Positions 36,408-50,042 of a DNA stretch of 64,000 nucleotides are shown piece by piece. Source of the DNA: Lichtheimia corymbifera B2541 (taxonomy: Eukaryota; Mucoromycota; Mucoromycetes; Mucorales; Lichtheimiaceae); contig JNEU01001006.1 in assembly GCA_000697475.1 (NCBI GenBank), forward strand, positions 186,001 to 250,000, in the 5' to 3' direction. Below the pieces are notes generated by a model. It ran no database searches. It was not told the origin of the DNA and saw only the letters and a program-made list of their open reading frames with translations. Made by a program: the position numbers and the translations under genes. Position 1 is the first letter of the stretch, and each line of letters begins with the position of its first letter.

Positions 36408-37310
36408 ATGGTGAAATCAACCATAATCGCCCGTGTGTCCGATGGCCTACCTTTGGCAGCTAGCATGGATGACGAACAGGTATTGCTATAGCAACACTGG
36501 TCAACTTTACACGTCGCTTATTGTCCTTTTTGGGAAAAGGTGGAAACTGAGCTTGCTGAATACAAGGGCCAAGCAAAGGCTATCTTCAAACGACTCAACG
36601 TCAATTCAGAACCAAGATGCTCCATTGAATCTGGCAACTACGTTTTTCAGTATGTCGACGTTTATTACGAAACAAATGAAAGACTAATATCCCTTTATCA
36701 GTTATATCATCGAAGGGAGCGTTTGCTATCTTTGTATTTGCGACAAGTCGTATCCAAGGAAACTTGCCTTCAGTTATCTGGAAGAACTCGCCAAAGAATT
36801 CAACATGAGCTATGGAAATGAAGTCGAAAAACCAGGATTGAGACCGTATGCCTTTGTCAAGTTTGGTAAGAGGATGTTAGTCATTCATACAATATACATC
36901 GATTGACACGTGATGCTACTAGATACATTCATGCAAAAGACCAAAAAGATCTATCAAGACACCAGAACACAAAGCAACCTGTCCAAGCTCAATGAAGACC
37001 TACAGGACGTGACACGCATTATGACAAAGAATATGGAAGACTTGCTCTGGCGTGGTGATAGCTTGGATCGTAAGTGTTTCTCATATATGGAAGGAGGAGG
37101 ATGGGTTTCAGAAATACAACAATGAACTCATCGGGTTTTTCTTGGATAGGAATGAGCCATATATCTGGAGAACTGAAAGACAGCGCAAAAATGTTCAAGG
37201 ACAAGGCAAGACATCTTAATTGGCAGGCTCTCTACAGAAAATATGGACCACCCGTTATCATTGCTTCAGTCATTTTGTTTGTGATTTTGCTTAGGTATTA
37301 CGTCTTTTAA
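36408..37310 (+). CDS. SEC22: R-SNARE Sec22 (ER-Golgi vesicle fusion)
   Basis: Exons 36408-36479, 36540-36649, 36702-36865, 36923-37069 and 37150-37310 give 217 residues, the usual Sec22 length. It has an N-terminal longin domain starting MVKSTIIARVSDGLPLAASMDDEQ, a SNARE motif (about 125-190) with the zero-layer Arg at 159 (LLWRGDSLD), and a C-terminal membrane anchor (PPVIIASVILFVILLRYYVF). Sec22 works with Bet1, Bos1/Sed5 and Ykt6 in COPII and retrograde vesicle fusion. It lies between PTAR1-like and YAK1 on the same strand; each has its own spacing, so there is no operon. Confidence 0.94.
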
Positions 37311-37507
37311 TGGGAAACAATGATTTTCATAATACAATCGGATCTGTTTTATCTTTTGGGGGGTTGGAGATGGAGCAAAGGAATCAATCAATGGGTGGGA
37401 TAAAGGGGCGTCGCTTGTTTTTTATATACCCTGGCAAGACTTCTTGTCCCGATGCATAAGCTGCATTGTTAATCTTGTTTCTCCCACGTGCTTTTTCTCT
37501 TTTAATT

Positions 37508-39808
<2,301 letters not shown>

Positions 39809-40383
39809 TAATAAAAGTGCAGAAAGGATCATGCAATTATAAAAAGAAAGGGTGCTGATAATGATGATGATGATGATGATGATGTACCAACCGGAATTGG
39901 AATTTGATGCGAGGTGTGAGTTTTTCCTGGGTGGGTGGGCAGCACAAAGGGAGAGTGTTAAGTGGTGCGTGTGCAAAGGTGTGTGTGTGGGGGGTTGAAT
40001 AGCCAGAAATCCGCTCTTCTCTTTTTCTTCTTCCTTAACACGCTCTTACACTTGCCATTTTCTATTATTATTTACTACTCTTTCTCTCGTCAATAACCAA
40101 CCACTTTTTCCAACTAGTGAGTTATTCTGTTTTCGGTTACATACCCAACCCAACCCAACCCCTCCTGCTTCTCTTCCTCCGACTTGCTATTGGCATGGCC
40201 ACCCTTTCAATGTGTTATGGGCTGCACCTCCTTGCGAGATGCTCAACACTGGGGATGCGCCGCTGTCAGATGCTGTCTTGCCACTTGTCAACTTGTTTGA
40301 ATATGCTCAACTCATCACGCTACTATTACTACTATCACTCTTCTCCCCCAATCTAGTCCGACTCCGTTGAGACAATAATAATA
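39809..40383. other. Intergenic with (ATG)n microsatellite
   Basis: A (ATG)n run at about 39860-39885 just after the YAK1 stop, then C/T-rich promoter sequence with CCCAACCCAACCCAACCCC near 40145-40160 ahead of GSK3. No other gene. Confidence 0.55.
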
Positions 40384-42033
40384 ATGGCGCACGGTCCAAT
40401 GAGTGGTCTCAAGATCATTGGTAAGTTACCCTGGGAAGAGGCAAAAGACACCAAAGGGAGCGACAAGGGGATGGCTTTTGCAAGGAGTATATTAACATTA
40501 TCTTAGGTGACGCTGATCCTCTCAAAGTCATCAAAGTCGCAGCCAAGGACGGCAAGACCGGTCAAGATATACAGCTACATTACTCCAATTACAAAGTGGC
40601 CGGTAATGGATCATTCGGTGTGGTGTATCAAGCAAAGTTATTACGCACCGGCGAGGAGGTCGCAATAAAAAAGGTCCTTCAGGATAGGCGATTCAAGGTA
40701 GGATGATGCTTGTTGGTTGTTGTCTTTTGGGTATCGACAACTATTCTCACACACACTCTCACACATGTATGGTCACACGACACTTAGAATCGCGAATTGC
40801 AGATCATGAGGAGTGTTTGCCATCCCAATATAGTGGCTCTCAAGGCATTTTTCTATAGTCATGGAGATGTCAAGGTAAGCTGCATGGTTAAAGGGGAGAG
40901 GACAAAGAATGGGAATTGGAAGTAAGATTCTAGAAACAGAAAGACGAAGTATATCTGAACCTGGTGCTGGAATACATTCCTGAGACGGTTTATCGTGCAT
41001 CACGACATTATGCCAAGGCCAAGCAAACCATGCCCATGCTGCTAGTCAAGTTGTATACTTACCAATTGCTGCGCTCTCTCGCCTATATCCACTCTCTCGG
41101 TATCTGCCATCGTGATATCAAGCCCCAGAATTTATTGCTGGATCCTTCTACAGGTGTCTTGAAGCTTTGTGACTTTGGAAGGTGAGTAGTGGGATTAAAG
41201 GGTAGAAGATAAGGCTGGCTGAATAGCAACATTGTCAGAATATATCGACTTTTTTTAACATTCAATCTACTACTACTAGTGCCAAGGTGCTTGTAGCCGG
41301 TGAACCCAATGTGTCATATATCTGCTCTCGCTACTATCGGGCACCAGAACTTATATTCGGAGCAACCAATTATACTTCCAGCATTGATATCTGGTCAAGC
41401 GGATGTGTGATGGCGGAGCTTATGCTATGTCAACCCTTATTCCCTGGTGAAAGCGGCATTGACCAACTCGTGGAAATCATCAAGGTGCTCGGTACACCAA
41501 CCAAGGAACAATTACTTGCCATGAACCCAAACTATACCGAACATCGCTTCCCACAGATAAAACCACATCCCTTCTCCAAGGTTTGATTTCAAATCCAACA
41601 TCCCGTTTCTCTCCAACTCATGCCTCTTTGTAGATCTTCAAGTCACGAACACCACCAGAAGCAGTGGAATTTATCAGCGAGTTGTTGCAATATGCACCCG
41701 ACAAACGAATCACAGCCATTGATGCTCTTGCCCATCCTTTCTTTGACGAGCTACGCAATCCAGATACCTGTCTCCCAACTGGCAAACCATTGCCCAATCT
41801 CTTTGATTTCTCAAGACAAGGTAAGAGGAAAGGAGAACAAGTGATATAGAGTACTATGGGTTATTCATGCAATCAATATTCTTTATCATTTCATAGAGCT
41901 TTCAATAAAGCCAGAATTGATCAACAAGCTGGTCCCTCCTCACGCCGAAGTTGAATTGCTGGCACAAGGAATTGATGTTCACAATTTCCAACCACTCACT
42001 GCCGCTGATATGAAAGGCAAGGCACCATGCTGA
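40384..42033 (+). CDS. GSK3: Glycogen synthase kinase 3
   Basis: Exons 40384-40420, 40507-40697, 40788-40874, 40940-41181, 41280-41580, 41634-41820 and 41897-42033 give 393 residues. It has a Gly-rich loop [32 protein letters not shown], the [14 protein letters not shown] catalytic loop (Asp165), DFGSAK, and the activation loop [13 protein letters not shown] with the conserved autophosphorylated Tyr200. The C-terminal lobe has FDFS and the typical [14 protein letters not shown] tail. It is close to animal GSK3 without a long N-terminal extension. It phosphorylates primed substrates in glycogen, Wnt-like, cell-cycle and stress pathways. Introns are 49-98 bp. Confidence 0.96.
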
Positions 42034-42701
42034 TCGTTGAATACATCACTTACATTCACAAACAACCGTCTTCCTCGCATATTCACAAACACACGCACAC
42101 GTACACGCACAATCACACTCACACTCTCAGTCACTGCAATAAATGAAGCTCGATCTCGTGTCCGTTTTGTTACTTGTGGGATGGACTAGATAATGGGTGA
42201 TGGGTATTGCACATAGCAACCATCTGGGATTGGTCATTAGTGAGGGCTGTTAGCAGAGAGGACAACAAATGAATTATGTTCATATATGTCGATGAATAAA
42301 GATGGTGGGGTAATACCGTTACAATGGCAGGGACTTTGGTTGATACTTGTGAAGCTGATCGTAACAGATTCCAACGTGCTTGCCATGTGCCGAAAAGCAA
42401 GGTTATCTCTTATAGTAGTGATATGCCATGAGGATCATTCAAAGTCAAAGAAGCCTGAATACGAGTGACTATTTTAATGTCTCTATGGTGCGAGTGATTG
42501 CATTTGACAACAACTAGCTATATAATTTACTGGTGAAGGGAACTAACTGAAGCGAGCTATATCAGTGCCCTGAGAATCCGCCAATAGGCCGAATAGCGCG
42601 CGCACCACGCTCTATAATTTAGGTGTGAGCTTGTACTTTGCACAGACTTTATCTCTCTTTCTTTACCCTTTTCTGCATCCGCAAATCAGGACAATCTACC
42701 C
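42034..42701. other. Intergenic with CA-rich simple sequence
   Basis: The GSK3 3' region has ACACACGCACACGTACACGC and CACACTCACACTC (about 42090-42130). The remainder to the RBM25 start is unremarkable and ends with a T/C-rich promoter tract. Confidence 0.5.
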
Positions 42702-45032
42702 ATGGATCCATACAGATCGAGCCCTTATGGTAACAACCCATCTACAATTTCCCAATGGAGTGTCGTTGACAAGTTGTGTCTAGGTTATCGACCCCCTCCT
42801 GGTGCACCACCTTATGGCGGATATCGACCACCACCAGGCATGCCAGGCAACTACATGCCACCTAACGCACGACCACCACCTCCTGGAGTAGCCATGCCTG
42901 GCATGGGACAAGCACCTGTAGGCAGACCTCCAGCCACTGCTGCTGCCACTACTACTGCCGGTGGCGATGCTGAGAATTTGACGACATTGTTCGTAGGTGC
43001 TATCCCAGCAGGTGTGAATGACGGGTGGATCGAGAAACTCTTGACAGTACGTATCCCTATATCCACCACGAGCAATATCCAATCCAGTTGACCGTATTCG
43101 TGTTATAGACAACGGGCAACTTGGGTCACTGGAAGCGTATGAAAGATCCATCTGGCAAACCAAAGGGCTTCGGCTTTGCAGAATACGAGGATCCGGATAG
43201 CGTGTTGCGAACATTACGTATATTGGGTGGCGAAGAGAATACACATAATGGCCTTACATTGACAGCGATGGATGGTAGCCAAGTGCAGAAAAAGTTAATT
43301 GTAAGTATCTATCTACATGTGTGTGGATGTGACACCCAATTGACATGGTGATATAGGTAAAAGCGGATGACAAAGTGCGCAACCATCTCGAACAATACAA
43401 GCAGACAAGGATGGAAACCAGTGTGAGTACAAAAAAGGGGATGGATATGAAAAGCAGCGATTAACATGGCTATATTAGAACGATGATGATGAGGATTTAA
43501 AGACTCTTTCGATCGTATATGGTTATGTGGACGCTATCAACAAAGGATTACAGCCAGAAGAATATGAGAGTGGTGCAGCAGCGACAACGACATCATCAAC
43601 TGGAGAGGGTGGTCCTGAAGAAAGTGAAGCAAACGACATGCTGAGCAGAGACCTTGCATTTTTCAAAGAACGTGCAGCACAACGAGATCAAGAGAGGCGA
43701 TCTGAATCAGTAGAACGTGATAAACGCGGCCGCAATCGATCGCCTGATTCCGATTATAGTCGAAGACGACGTAGCCAAGGTCGACATGGACGAGGACATG
43801 ATTTTGTTCGTGGAGCAACTGAGTTTGGTCATCCAGAGGAAGAGGAGGATATCAGCGATGAGGAATTAGAAAGACGCCGAGAGGAACGACGTGAAAAAGA
43901 ACTTGAGATTGCATTCAAACAGGTGAGTAATGTGATTGTGATTGATGATGGATATGGTTTGTCTAATCTATTCCTGTGTTTTTAGAAAGAAAAAGAAGTC
44001 GAAGCTGAAGAATCGAGGAATCGACGTGATTACGAGAGACGTTTGCAAAGGTTAAAAGAACACGAACGACGATTTGAGCACAATCGAGAATACGAAGCCA
44101 AGCGCCTTGCAGAATGGGATGATGAGGTGGAAGAACAACGAGGAGAGGAATTATTTTACAGCAATCGGTAAGGGTCATGGAAATGGTTGTTATAAGCGCA
44201 TCACTCATCATATACCATAGTTCTCGTTGGCGGTTGGAACGATCTGGCATTCGCGCCCATTTGGATAAAGAGGATGAAAATGATCGTCGCTTGGAAGCAC
44301 AAGAAATTGAGGAACGACGACGAGCTGAAGAACGAGAACGTGAAAAGCAATCTGCTAGTGCAACTCCTCACACCGATGAAAATACACCAAAGATCGCTCT
44401 GAAACCAACAAAGCTCAATCTCAGTGTTCCTATCAAGAGAATTTCAGCAATAGGCGGAGGAGAGGAAGATGATGATGACGATGAAGCTGGAAGAAAACGA
44501 CGCGTACTCGTGCCATTGGAATACGATGATGATGATGTTACACTCGACGATTCTTCTAACGTGGATCCTGAGGAGCGTGTACGTAAAATCAAGGAGCTGA
44601 TTGACTCTATACCAAGTTCAGAGCAAGAGTTATGGGCTTGGTCTGTCAAATGGGATCAAGTGGATGAGGTACGTATCAATGTTGTCAGCCTTGATCCTGG
44701 AACAGCTGAGCTGATATCTATTATCATTTCTTTTAGGATTTGGTCAATGAGAAGCTTAAGCCATTCATTTCTAAGAAGGTGCTCGAGATCCTTGGCACTG
44801 AAGAAGAGGAGTTTGTTGGTTTCATCTTGGACTTTGTAAGAAGACGTCAATCGCCTGACATATTAACCAAGGAATTGGAAATGGTAAGCGGAAAAGCAAT
44901 GTGATCAATGCATACAAAGCTCATCCTATGCTTTACTTTTTTTAGACATTGGATACCGAAGCTCTGGTGTTTGTGATGAAATTATGGAGAGCCCTCATTT
45001 TTGAGACTGAGAGAAAATCACGGAAGCTGTAA
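42702..45032 (+). CDS. RBM25: Splicing factor RBM25 (RRM plus PWI)
   Basis: Exons 42702-42729, 42784-43046, 43109-43300, 43357-43422, 43479-43922, 43986-44167, 44221-44668, 44737-44883 and 44946-45032 give 618 residues. Order: Pro/Gly/Tyr-rich start (GYRPPPG repeats), an RRM (LTTLFVGAIP...KGFGFAEYED), an Arg/Glu-rich charged middle (about 230-400), an acidic patch, and a C-terminal PWI domain (LWAWSVKWDQV...LKPFISKKVLEILG...FVGFILDFV). RBM25 (Snu71 in budding yeast) is a U1-associated factor that influences 5' splice-site choice. The first 54-bp intron is a multiple of three without stops, so retention would add 18 residues. Confidence 0.9.
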
Positions 45033-45511
45033 ATTTTTATTACATGCATAATAAACGAATACCTCAACTTTGACTTGATATATTATATACATCTGGACTA
45101 TACATATCTTTCTCGAGTAAACAACAAATTCAAACATTGAATCAATCAGTGATATTCAGTATACGGCTATGGCCATCCAGTTCTGGGATAGGTGATAAGA
45201 ATTGATTCTTATAAACATGCTTTATTAGATAAGGGTGTGGCAGACGGGATCAAGTATTCAAGCGACATAATGATAAGGCTGGGAGAGAGAGTTGAAGTGA
45301 TTTGATGCGCAAGTTCTTTATGAGATTACATCGAGGAGCAAACAATGAAGGCAAGTGTATTTTTAGTCGAGGATGAATGAACCTGTCGCCATCTAAGGAA
45401 GCAATTCTCCGATTCCATCACACCCACCCACCCTTCTTTGTTGCACTTTACACTTTCCTTTTTCTTTTGGCCCCTTGCAGAATAGTTTTGAGCGCGACTC
45501 GTTCGATTCCA
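45033..45511. other. Intergenic, pyrimidine-rich promoter
   Basis: 3' region of RBM25 followed by CACACCCACCCACCCTTC and CTTTCCTTTTTCTTTTGG ahead of the SxIP-protein start. An in-frame ATG at 45377 would add 45 residues that translate this tract; I regard that as leader. Confidence 0.5.
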
Positions 45512-46656
45512 ATGCACGCATCATCTACAGCATCACATATACCTAACAAGAACCCTGACACTATGTTTGGTCTTGGTGACGACAAGGAAACTGATCGAAC
45601 GCCGAGCAATGTAGACGGCTGGCTCATGGGAGTACATGGCTATCGTGAACCGAGTGCACCATACGATAACAATATGAGGTATGCGATACGATACCAGGAT
45701 GCAAGGGAGGACATGCAAGATGTGCTTACATATGCATTAACTAACTAGGATATCTGTTCCTGCGAGTCAAAAGGCAGCACGCCCACTATCAATATCATCC
45801 ATCAGTTCAGAAGATAGCGTCAATCTTGATGAATTGATCAAAGCCAACTATACGTCGGATATGGATGATGAGACTGATTTACCAGACCTGGCAGCATTGG
45901 ACCTTGATGATTCGGATGAGGAGTTTTGGAAGTTGGATGAGGTAGGTACACAGACCATATAAACGTGGCCAATAATAACCGTGATTATTATTGTCATATT
46001 AGGCTACTATTCATGCACATTCAAAACCCCAGCAACGGACTCGTTCAGGAAGCATTAGCAGCGAGAATAGCATGGCATCTCAATCGACAATCACCTTTAG
46101 CAACTTACCTGTACCTCCATCCAATGCATCCACATCAAGTATCGGTTCAGCAGCTTCTCGTTCAACAAGTCCAAACCCATCAACAACACCCAACATGCGA
46201 CGTTCGTTATCTTCACATCCAACACGCTCCACTAGTTCTAATGCACAGTCACCACCCATCGTTGAACGTACTCCTTCTCGTTTGGGCCTCAAACGTGCAT
46301 CACATATCCCTGCGCCATCTTCCACGTCAAGTAGTCGTTTAAGCTTTATTACACCACAACGCACTTTATCAACAAGTTCAACATCCAATCGTAGACAACC
46401 CACAACCTCTTCCAGTCGTCTTTCTTCTCTTTCCAACAATAAGCGAGCAAGCCATATTCCAATGACCGCCACATCACGTGCACGATCACCTATTCCAGCA
46501 CCTCGCCTTAGTACATTGGGAGGTCCTCATAACAGTATTTTTGGTTCTCGGTCAACTACGCCACAAAGTGGTCTACGCCCACCATCAAGAGCTGCAACAT
46601 CCACCTCCAGTAGTACTAGAAGTTCTAGCCGCCTCGGCATTTCAAGACGGACTTGA
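45512..46656 (+). CDS. Ser-rich basic protein with four SxIP motifs (candidate EB1-binding +TIP)
   Basis: Exons 45512-45678, 45749-45941 and 46003-46656 give 337 residues. There is no globular domain. It has an acidic stretch (about 82-120, ending EEFWKLDE), then a Ser/Thr/Arg/Pro-rich basic C-terminal half with no predicted order. Three copies of S-H-I-P (8-11, 220-223, 270-273) and one S-P-I-P (282-285) lie in basic/Ser/Pro surroundings. That is how SxIP motifs look in proteins that track microtubule plus ends by binding EB1. RASHIP is repeated almost identically and flanked by SRLGLK and SRLSSL. I do not recognise the family; the microtubule role is inference from the motifs. Confidence 0.65.
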
Positions 46657-46811
46657 TCATGTTGTCATTTACCCTCTCCTCCATACACACACACATGAGA
46701 TAATATCATTCACCATCCACAATTGGGTGTTTTGTTCTATAATTTTGTCCTCTCCATCACTTTTCAATATAAAGAGTATATACAGCTTCATTTATAAACT
46801 TGTCACATCTG

Positions 46812-48417
46812 CTATTCTAAAAGCTTCATTTCACTCAAAGTATGGGATAACAACCAGAGCAACAGTACACAGAGTAAGGCAAAAGAAGATTCCGAGATAA
46901 AATGTGATTCTATAGTCATGTAATAATGATTAGTATACACTTGTTGTTCCCTTGCAAAAGCATCTTACCTTTGCGTAATAAGTTGGGGAGGATCATAATC
47001 CTACATAGGGTATCAGCTCCTGCACTTGCCAAACACTTTCCATCGCGGCTGAAGCAAAGGCTCGTGATTGCAAAACCATGCGCTTCTTTGACCACCAGCA
47101 CAGGCTAAAGAAGAAAAAACGTCAATATGAATTCTCCCTTCGGCCATTGTAACCTTACCTTCAATAGTCTTGCATCCGCGACGCCAATAGTCAAATCAGT
47201 CGAAGCATAGGCGAGGAGATCACCTGCAGGACTAAATAGATGCATAGAATGAGTCATGCAATCATTGGTTATTAATGCAGCAGTGTATTACCTTACGCTG
47301 AAGCTCGTGATGCTTTTGCGGCAAACGCTCGCCGTTTTGGCTCGTTTTGTAATAGGATAGCGTCGTTGAGGATTTGGACTTAGAGCCCATGCACAGAGGA
47401 AACCACGACCACGAGAAACAGGATTGACTGCGGCATACAACTTGTGTTCAGGTGCCTTTGCGTATCTTTGTAAGACGTTGGATTAGCCTCTATACGTGGC
47501 AGCGCGTTATGCAAAGTGACACATACCTGCATGACCGAAATTCACATTCAGTGCGCCCATTCAAACGTGGACTTTCAATCACCTGCACAATCGTCCCATC
47601 CTTCAATGACAAGATAATCAGCGCCTTTGGAGTGGCCACAGCCAAATGAGCTTCATCAGGGTCGATATCACAATCTTGTACACCATTGAATCGTAAGGGT
47701 GGAAATTTGAGCGCAAGATCATCGAGACGTCGTACAGTGACCTGACCATCTGTGAATCCGGTGACCAGTAAATTGCCAGTGGGACTAAATCGGGTCACTT
47801 TCTTTTGATGATGCCGTCAGTCAAATCACACGTTGGATATCCATTGTGCATTATATACCTGATAATCCTCTGTGTTTCGACTTGTGCTAGCATATGCAGT
47901 ATCCGTGGGTTTGATTGCATGACTATAATGAAGCGTTAGTCTATAGTCCACCCCTATCCACTGTTATTATACTTGCCTTGAAAGATCCAACTCAAATAAT
48001 CGACAGCTGCGATTCTCGCCATTCTCGATAACTGTATCATTGTCGTTTATGCCGGCGGCAATCAAGGGAAGCTATGCATATTGGTCGTCAGTGTGTATGT
48101 ACATACACCTTGTCGTATTCAACCCTCTCTGTTCACATACTGTAGGATGACAAGCAACCGACATTGGGCAGTCTTGATCGCGGGGTAGATCCAACTCAAT
48201 GCGGCCATGGCCTAGTCGAAATGCAACCTAAATACGTTATAGATTAGTTGACGAACAATAAAGCCAAAGGATCGTAGCATACTATTTTGTTCTTGACACC
48301 TGAGCGACTCGATGAACCACCTCCACCCACAGCGACGATGCGATCGTCGATAGTAAAGTCAAGGCCATAGACAGGGAAGTCTACTTTGAGAGAGCGTATC
48401 TCTGGCTGTGGTGCCAT
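46812..48417 (-). CDS. SEC12: Sec12-like Sar1 guanine-nucleotide exchange factor
   Basis: Exons 48417-48283, 48227-48141, 48071-47977, 47922-47859, 47801-47527, 47465-47292, 47231-47159, 47104-46969 and 46909-46812 give 378 residues. It begins with a WD40-type strand and the Gly-rich VAVGGGGSSSRSGVKN loop typical of Sec12/PREB. A beta-propeller follows (TRFSPTGNLLVTGFTDGQV, SFSVSPAGDLLAYASTD, AHGFAITSLCFSRDGKCLASAGAD). The small last exon supplies a C-terminal membrane anchor (SFALLCVLLLWLL), as expected for an ER protein that loads Sar1 with GTP for COPII coats. The intron after exon 3 starts GC rather than GT (AG|GCAAGT); any GT alternative gives a frameshift. The gene converges with the SxIP gene, 155 bp apart. 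Confidence 0.87.
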
Positions 48418-48969
48418 AATAATGACAATAAAGAGAAAGAGCTATTTTCTGGGAGGTTGCATGACCCACCAGCAGATTCAATCCCCCATCTTTATGCCAT
48501 CGATACCCACCACCCCCATGCCTTGTACCCTTGGACACACGCAGTTGATGGATGATCTGTGTACAAATGATACACGTACACGTATAATCTCTTGCCCCAT
48601 CCTGTCTTTTGTCGTACAATGATATTATAATATGGCCGCCGCCGCTTATTACTTTAAAGGATTAACTCTTGCATATTGGTTTCAGTATTTCATGCAAGAG
48701 TCGTGCAGATGAAAATGAGATTAAGGCGGTGTGCGTCGTTGCATCACTCATCAATGATTACCTACCCGTGTGAAAATCTTATCATGGCCTTCATTCAATA
48801 CTATGGCAACCTTCGTATCCATTATGAGATGAATATTGGATATCGACGCTTACTATTACAATACAATTGGAATATAAATAAAAATGAAGGTCTATCAATG
48901 CTAGAATCATGTACAAATTGAACGAGGAAAAGAATCCATCAAGGATGAGCTATGTTCTTTAATGCATTG
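48418..48969. other. Intergenic, nothing recognised
   Basis: SEC12 promoter side and 3' region of the small RVxF protein. A GCCGCCGCCGC run sits near 48636. No gene. Confidence 0.45.
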
Positions 48970-49344
48970 TTATCGCATGGTACGCAGGGCAATGAGAATT
49001 GCCACCGTTTCCAAGCCGCGTTGTCGATTGTGATTTGTATTCCTCACAACAGCTTCATCCTCCGTTTCCATTTCACTTGTATCGATGATGAAGAACTGGC
49101 CTTGTATAGGGTGCATGGTACCAACGCTGGCTTCATCTTCTTCTTCTTCTTCTTCGCCCTCACAACCTTGCGAAGAGGTTCGATCGTATTCTGTCGAGCT
49201 GTGCGTGTAGTAAATCGATTCATAGGTCCTAAAGCGTACTGACTTGGATGATTTGGAAGAGGATGTGGACCCTTTTCGACGCAAATTGGATCGCATCTGC
49301 GATGAGAAACGACGCCACTGGTGAGTCAATGAAAATGTAGTCAT
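48970..49344 (-). CDS. Small acidic protein with RVxF-type PP1-docking motif
   Basis: A single 124-residue open frame. It has a basic Ser-rich N-terminus, then KSVRF (34-38), which fits the R/K-x-V-x-F motif by which regulatory subunits dock to protein phosphatase 1. The motif continues into RTYESIYYTHSSTEYDRTS, followed by a pure acidic run of six Glu and one Asp. Short fungal proteins with V-R-F followed by Y-THS-EYDR occur from memory, but I cannot name the family. Coding status is supported by the coherent motif block in an otherwise stop-rich area. Function is inferred only. Confidence 0.5.
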   Translation of the reverse strand: MTTFSLTHQWRRFSSQMRSNLRRKGSTSSSKSSKSVRFRTYESIYYTHSSTEYDRTSSQGCEGEEEEEEDEASVGTMHPIQGQFFIIDTSEMETEDEAVVRNTNHNRQRGLETVAILIALRTMR

Positions 49345-50042
49345 CAGATAACGCGAGAGAGTGATTCAAATATGGAAGAAAAAGCTTGCAAATCTGAGTT
49401 GTGAGAGTGGTGAAAGAGAAGAAAAAAATGACATATTGTTACAGGATCAAATCAATGAAGAGGCCATATATCACTCATGTTGGTTTAGCAGGCTTGGGAT
49501 GACATAAGCTACCGCCTTGCTGCACACGCTTACTCACGCATTTGCCCCCATTCCTTCCCTGATTCCAACCACGTGTAGACCGAGTCTGCCGAAATCCCCT
49601 CTGTTGCCATCAATCACCCACTTGCCGCGTAGCATCATTATGCATTGTGGTTATTGTCGTTCCGCTGGTTACACACACACACACACACATACGCTAACCT
49701 GCAGGCTTCTCTATGCCACTCCAGGTAACGGGATGACATATTAGCAGGCTTAGACAGCTTGGCTTCTATAGTACATGCTCATTCCCGTGCGCGGCAAAAT
49801 CCGTAGCTGATCCATCTTCGAATAAAAATGCCTCGCTCCAAGTATTCTTGTAACCCCTTATATTGCATTATTGTTCCATGTGGTGTGCGCATTTTTGTAC
49901 ATACATAACGAAAAGAGCAAATTCCAGTTTCCCAAACAACCTTGCATGACCGATTCCCAAAACAATGACCGCATTATTCACCACAAGCTTAAATGGAAAT
50001 TGATCTTATTACTCCTCATTCAAACAAAAACGACATTCTAGA
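49345..50042. other. Intergenic with (AC)n microsatellite
   Basis: Promoter of the small acidic protein and 3' region of the GH28 gene. (AC)n at about 49671-49689. No supported gene. Confidence 0.55.

Noticed and set aside
45377..45511. Upstream ATG extending the SxIP protein by 45 residues
   Set aside because: The extension translates a pyrimidine-rich tract typical of promoters; the ATG at 45512 gives a cleaner protein, though not proven.
46080..46472. 130-codon minus-strand frame
   Set aside because: Shadow of the SxIP protein; Ser-rich codons yield Arg/Glu on the other strand.
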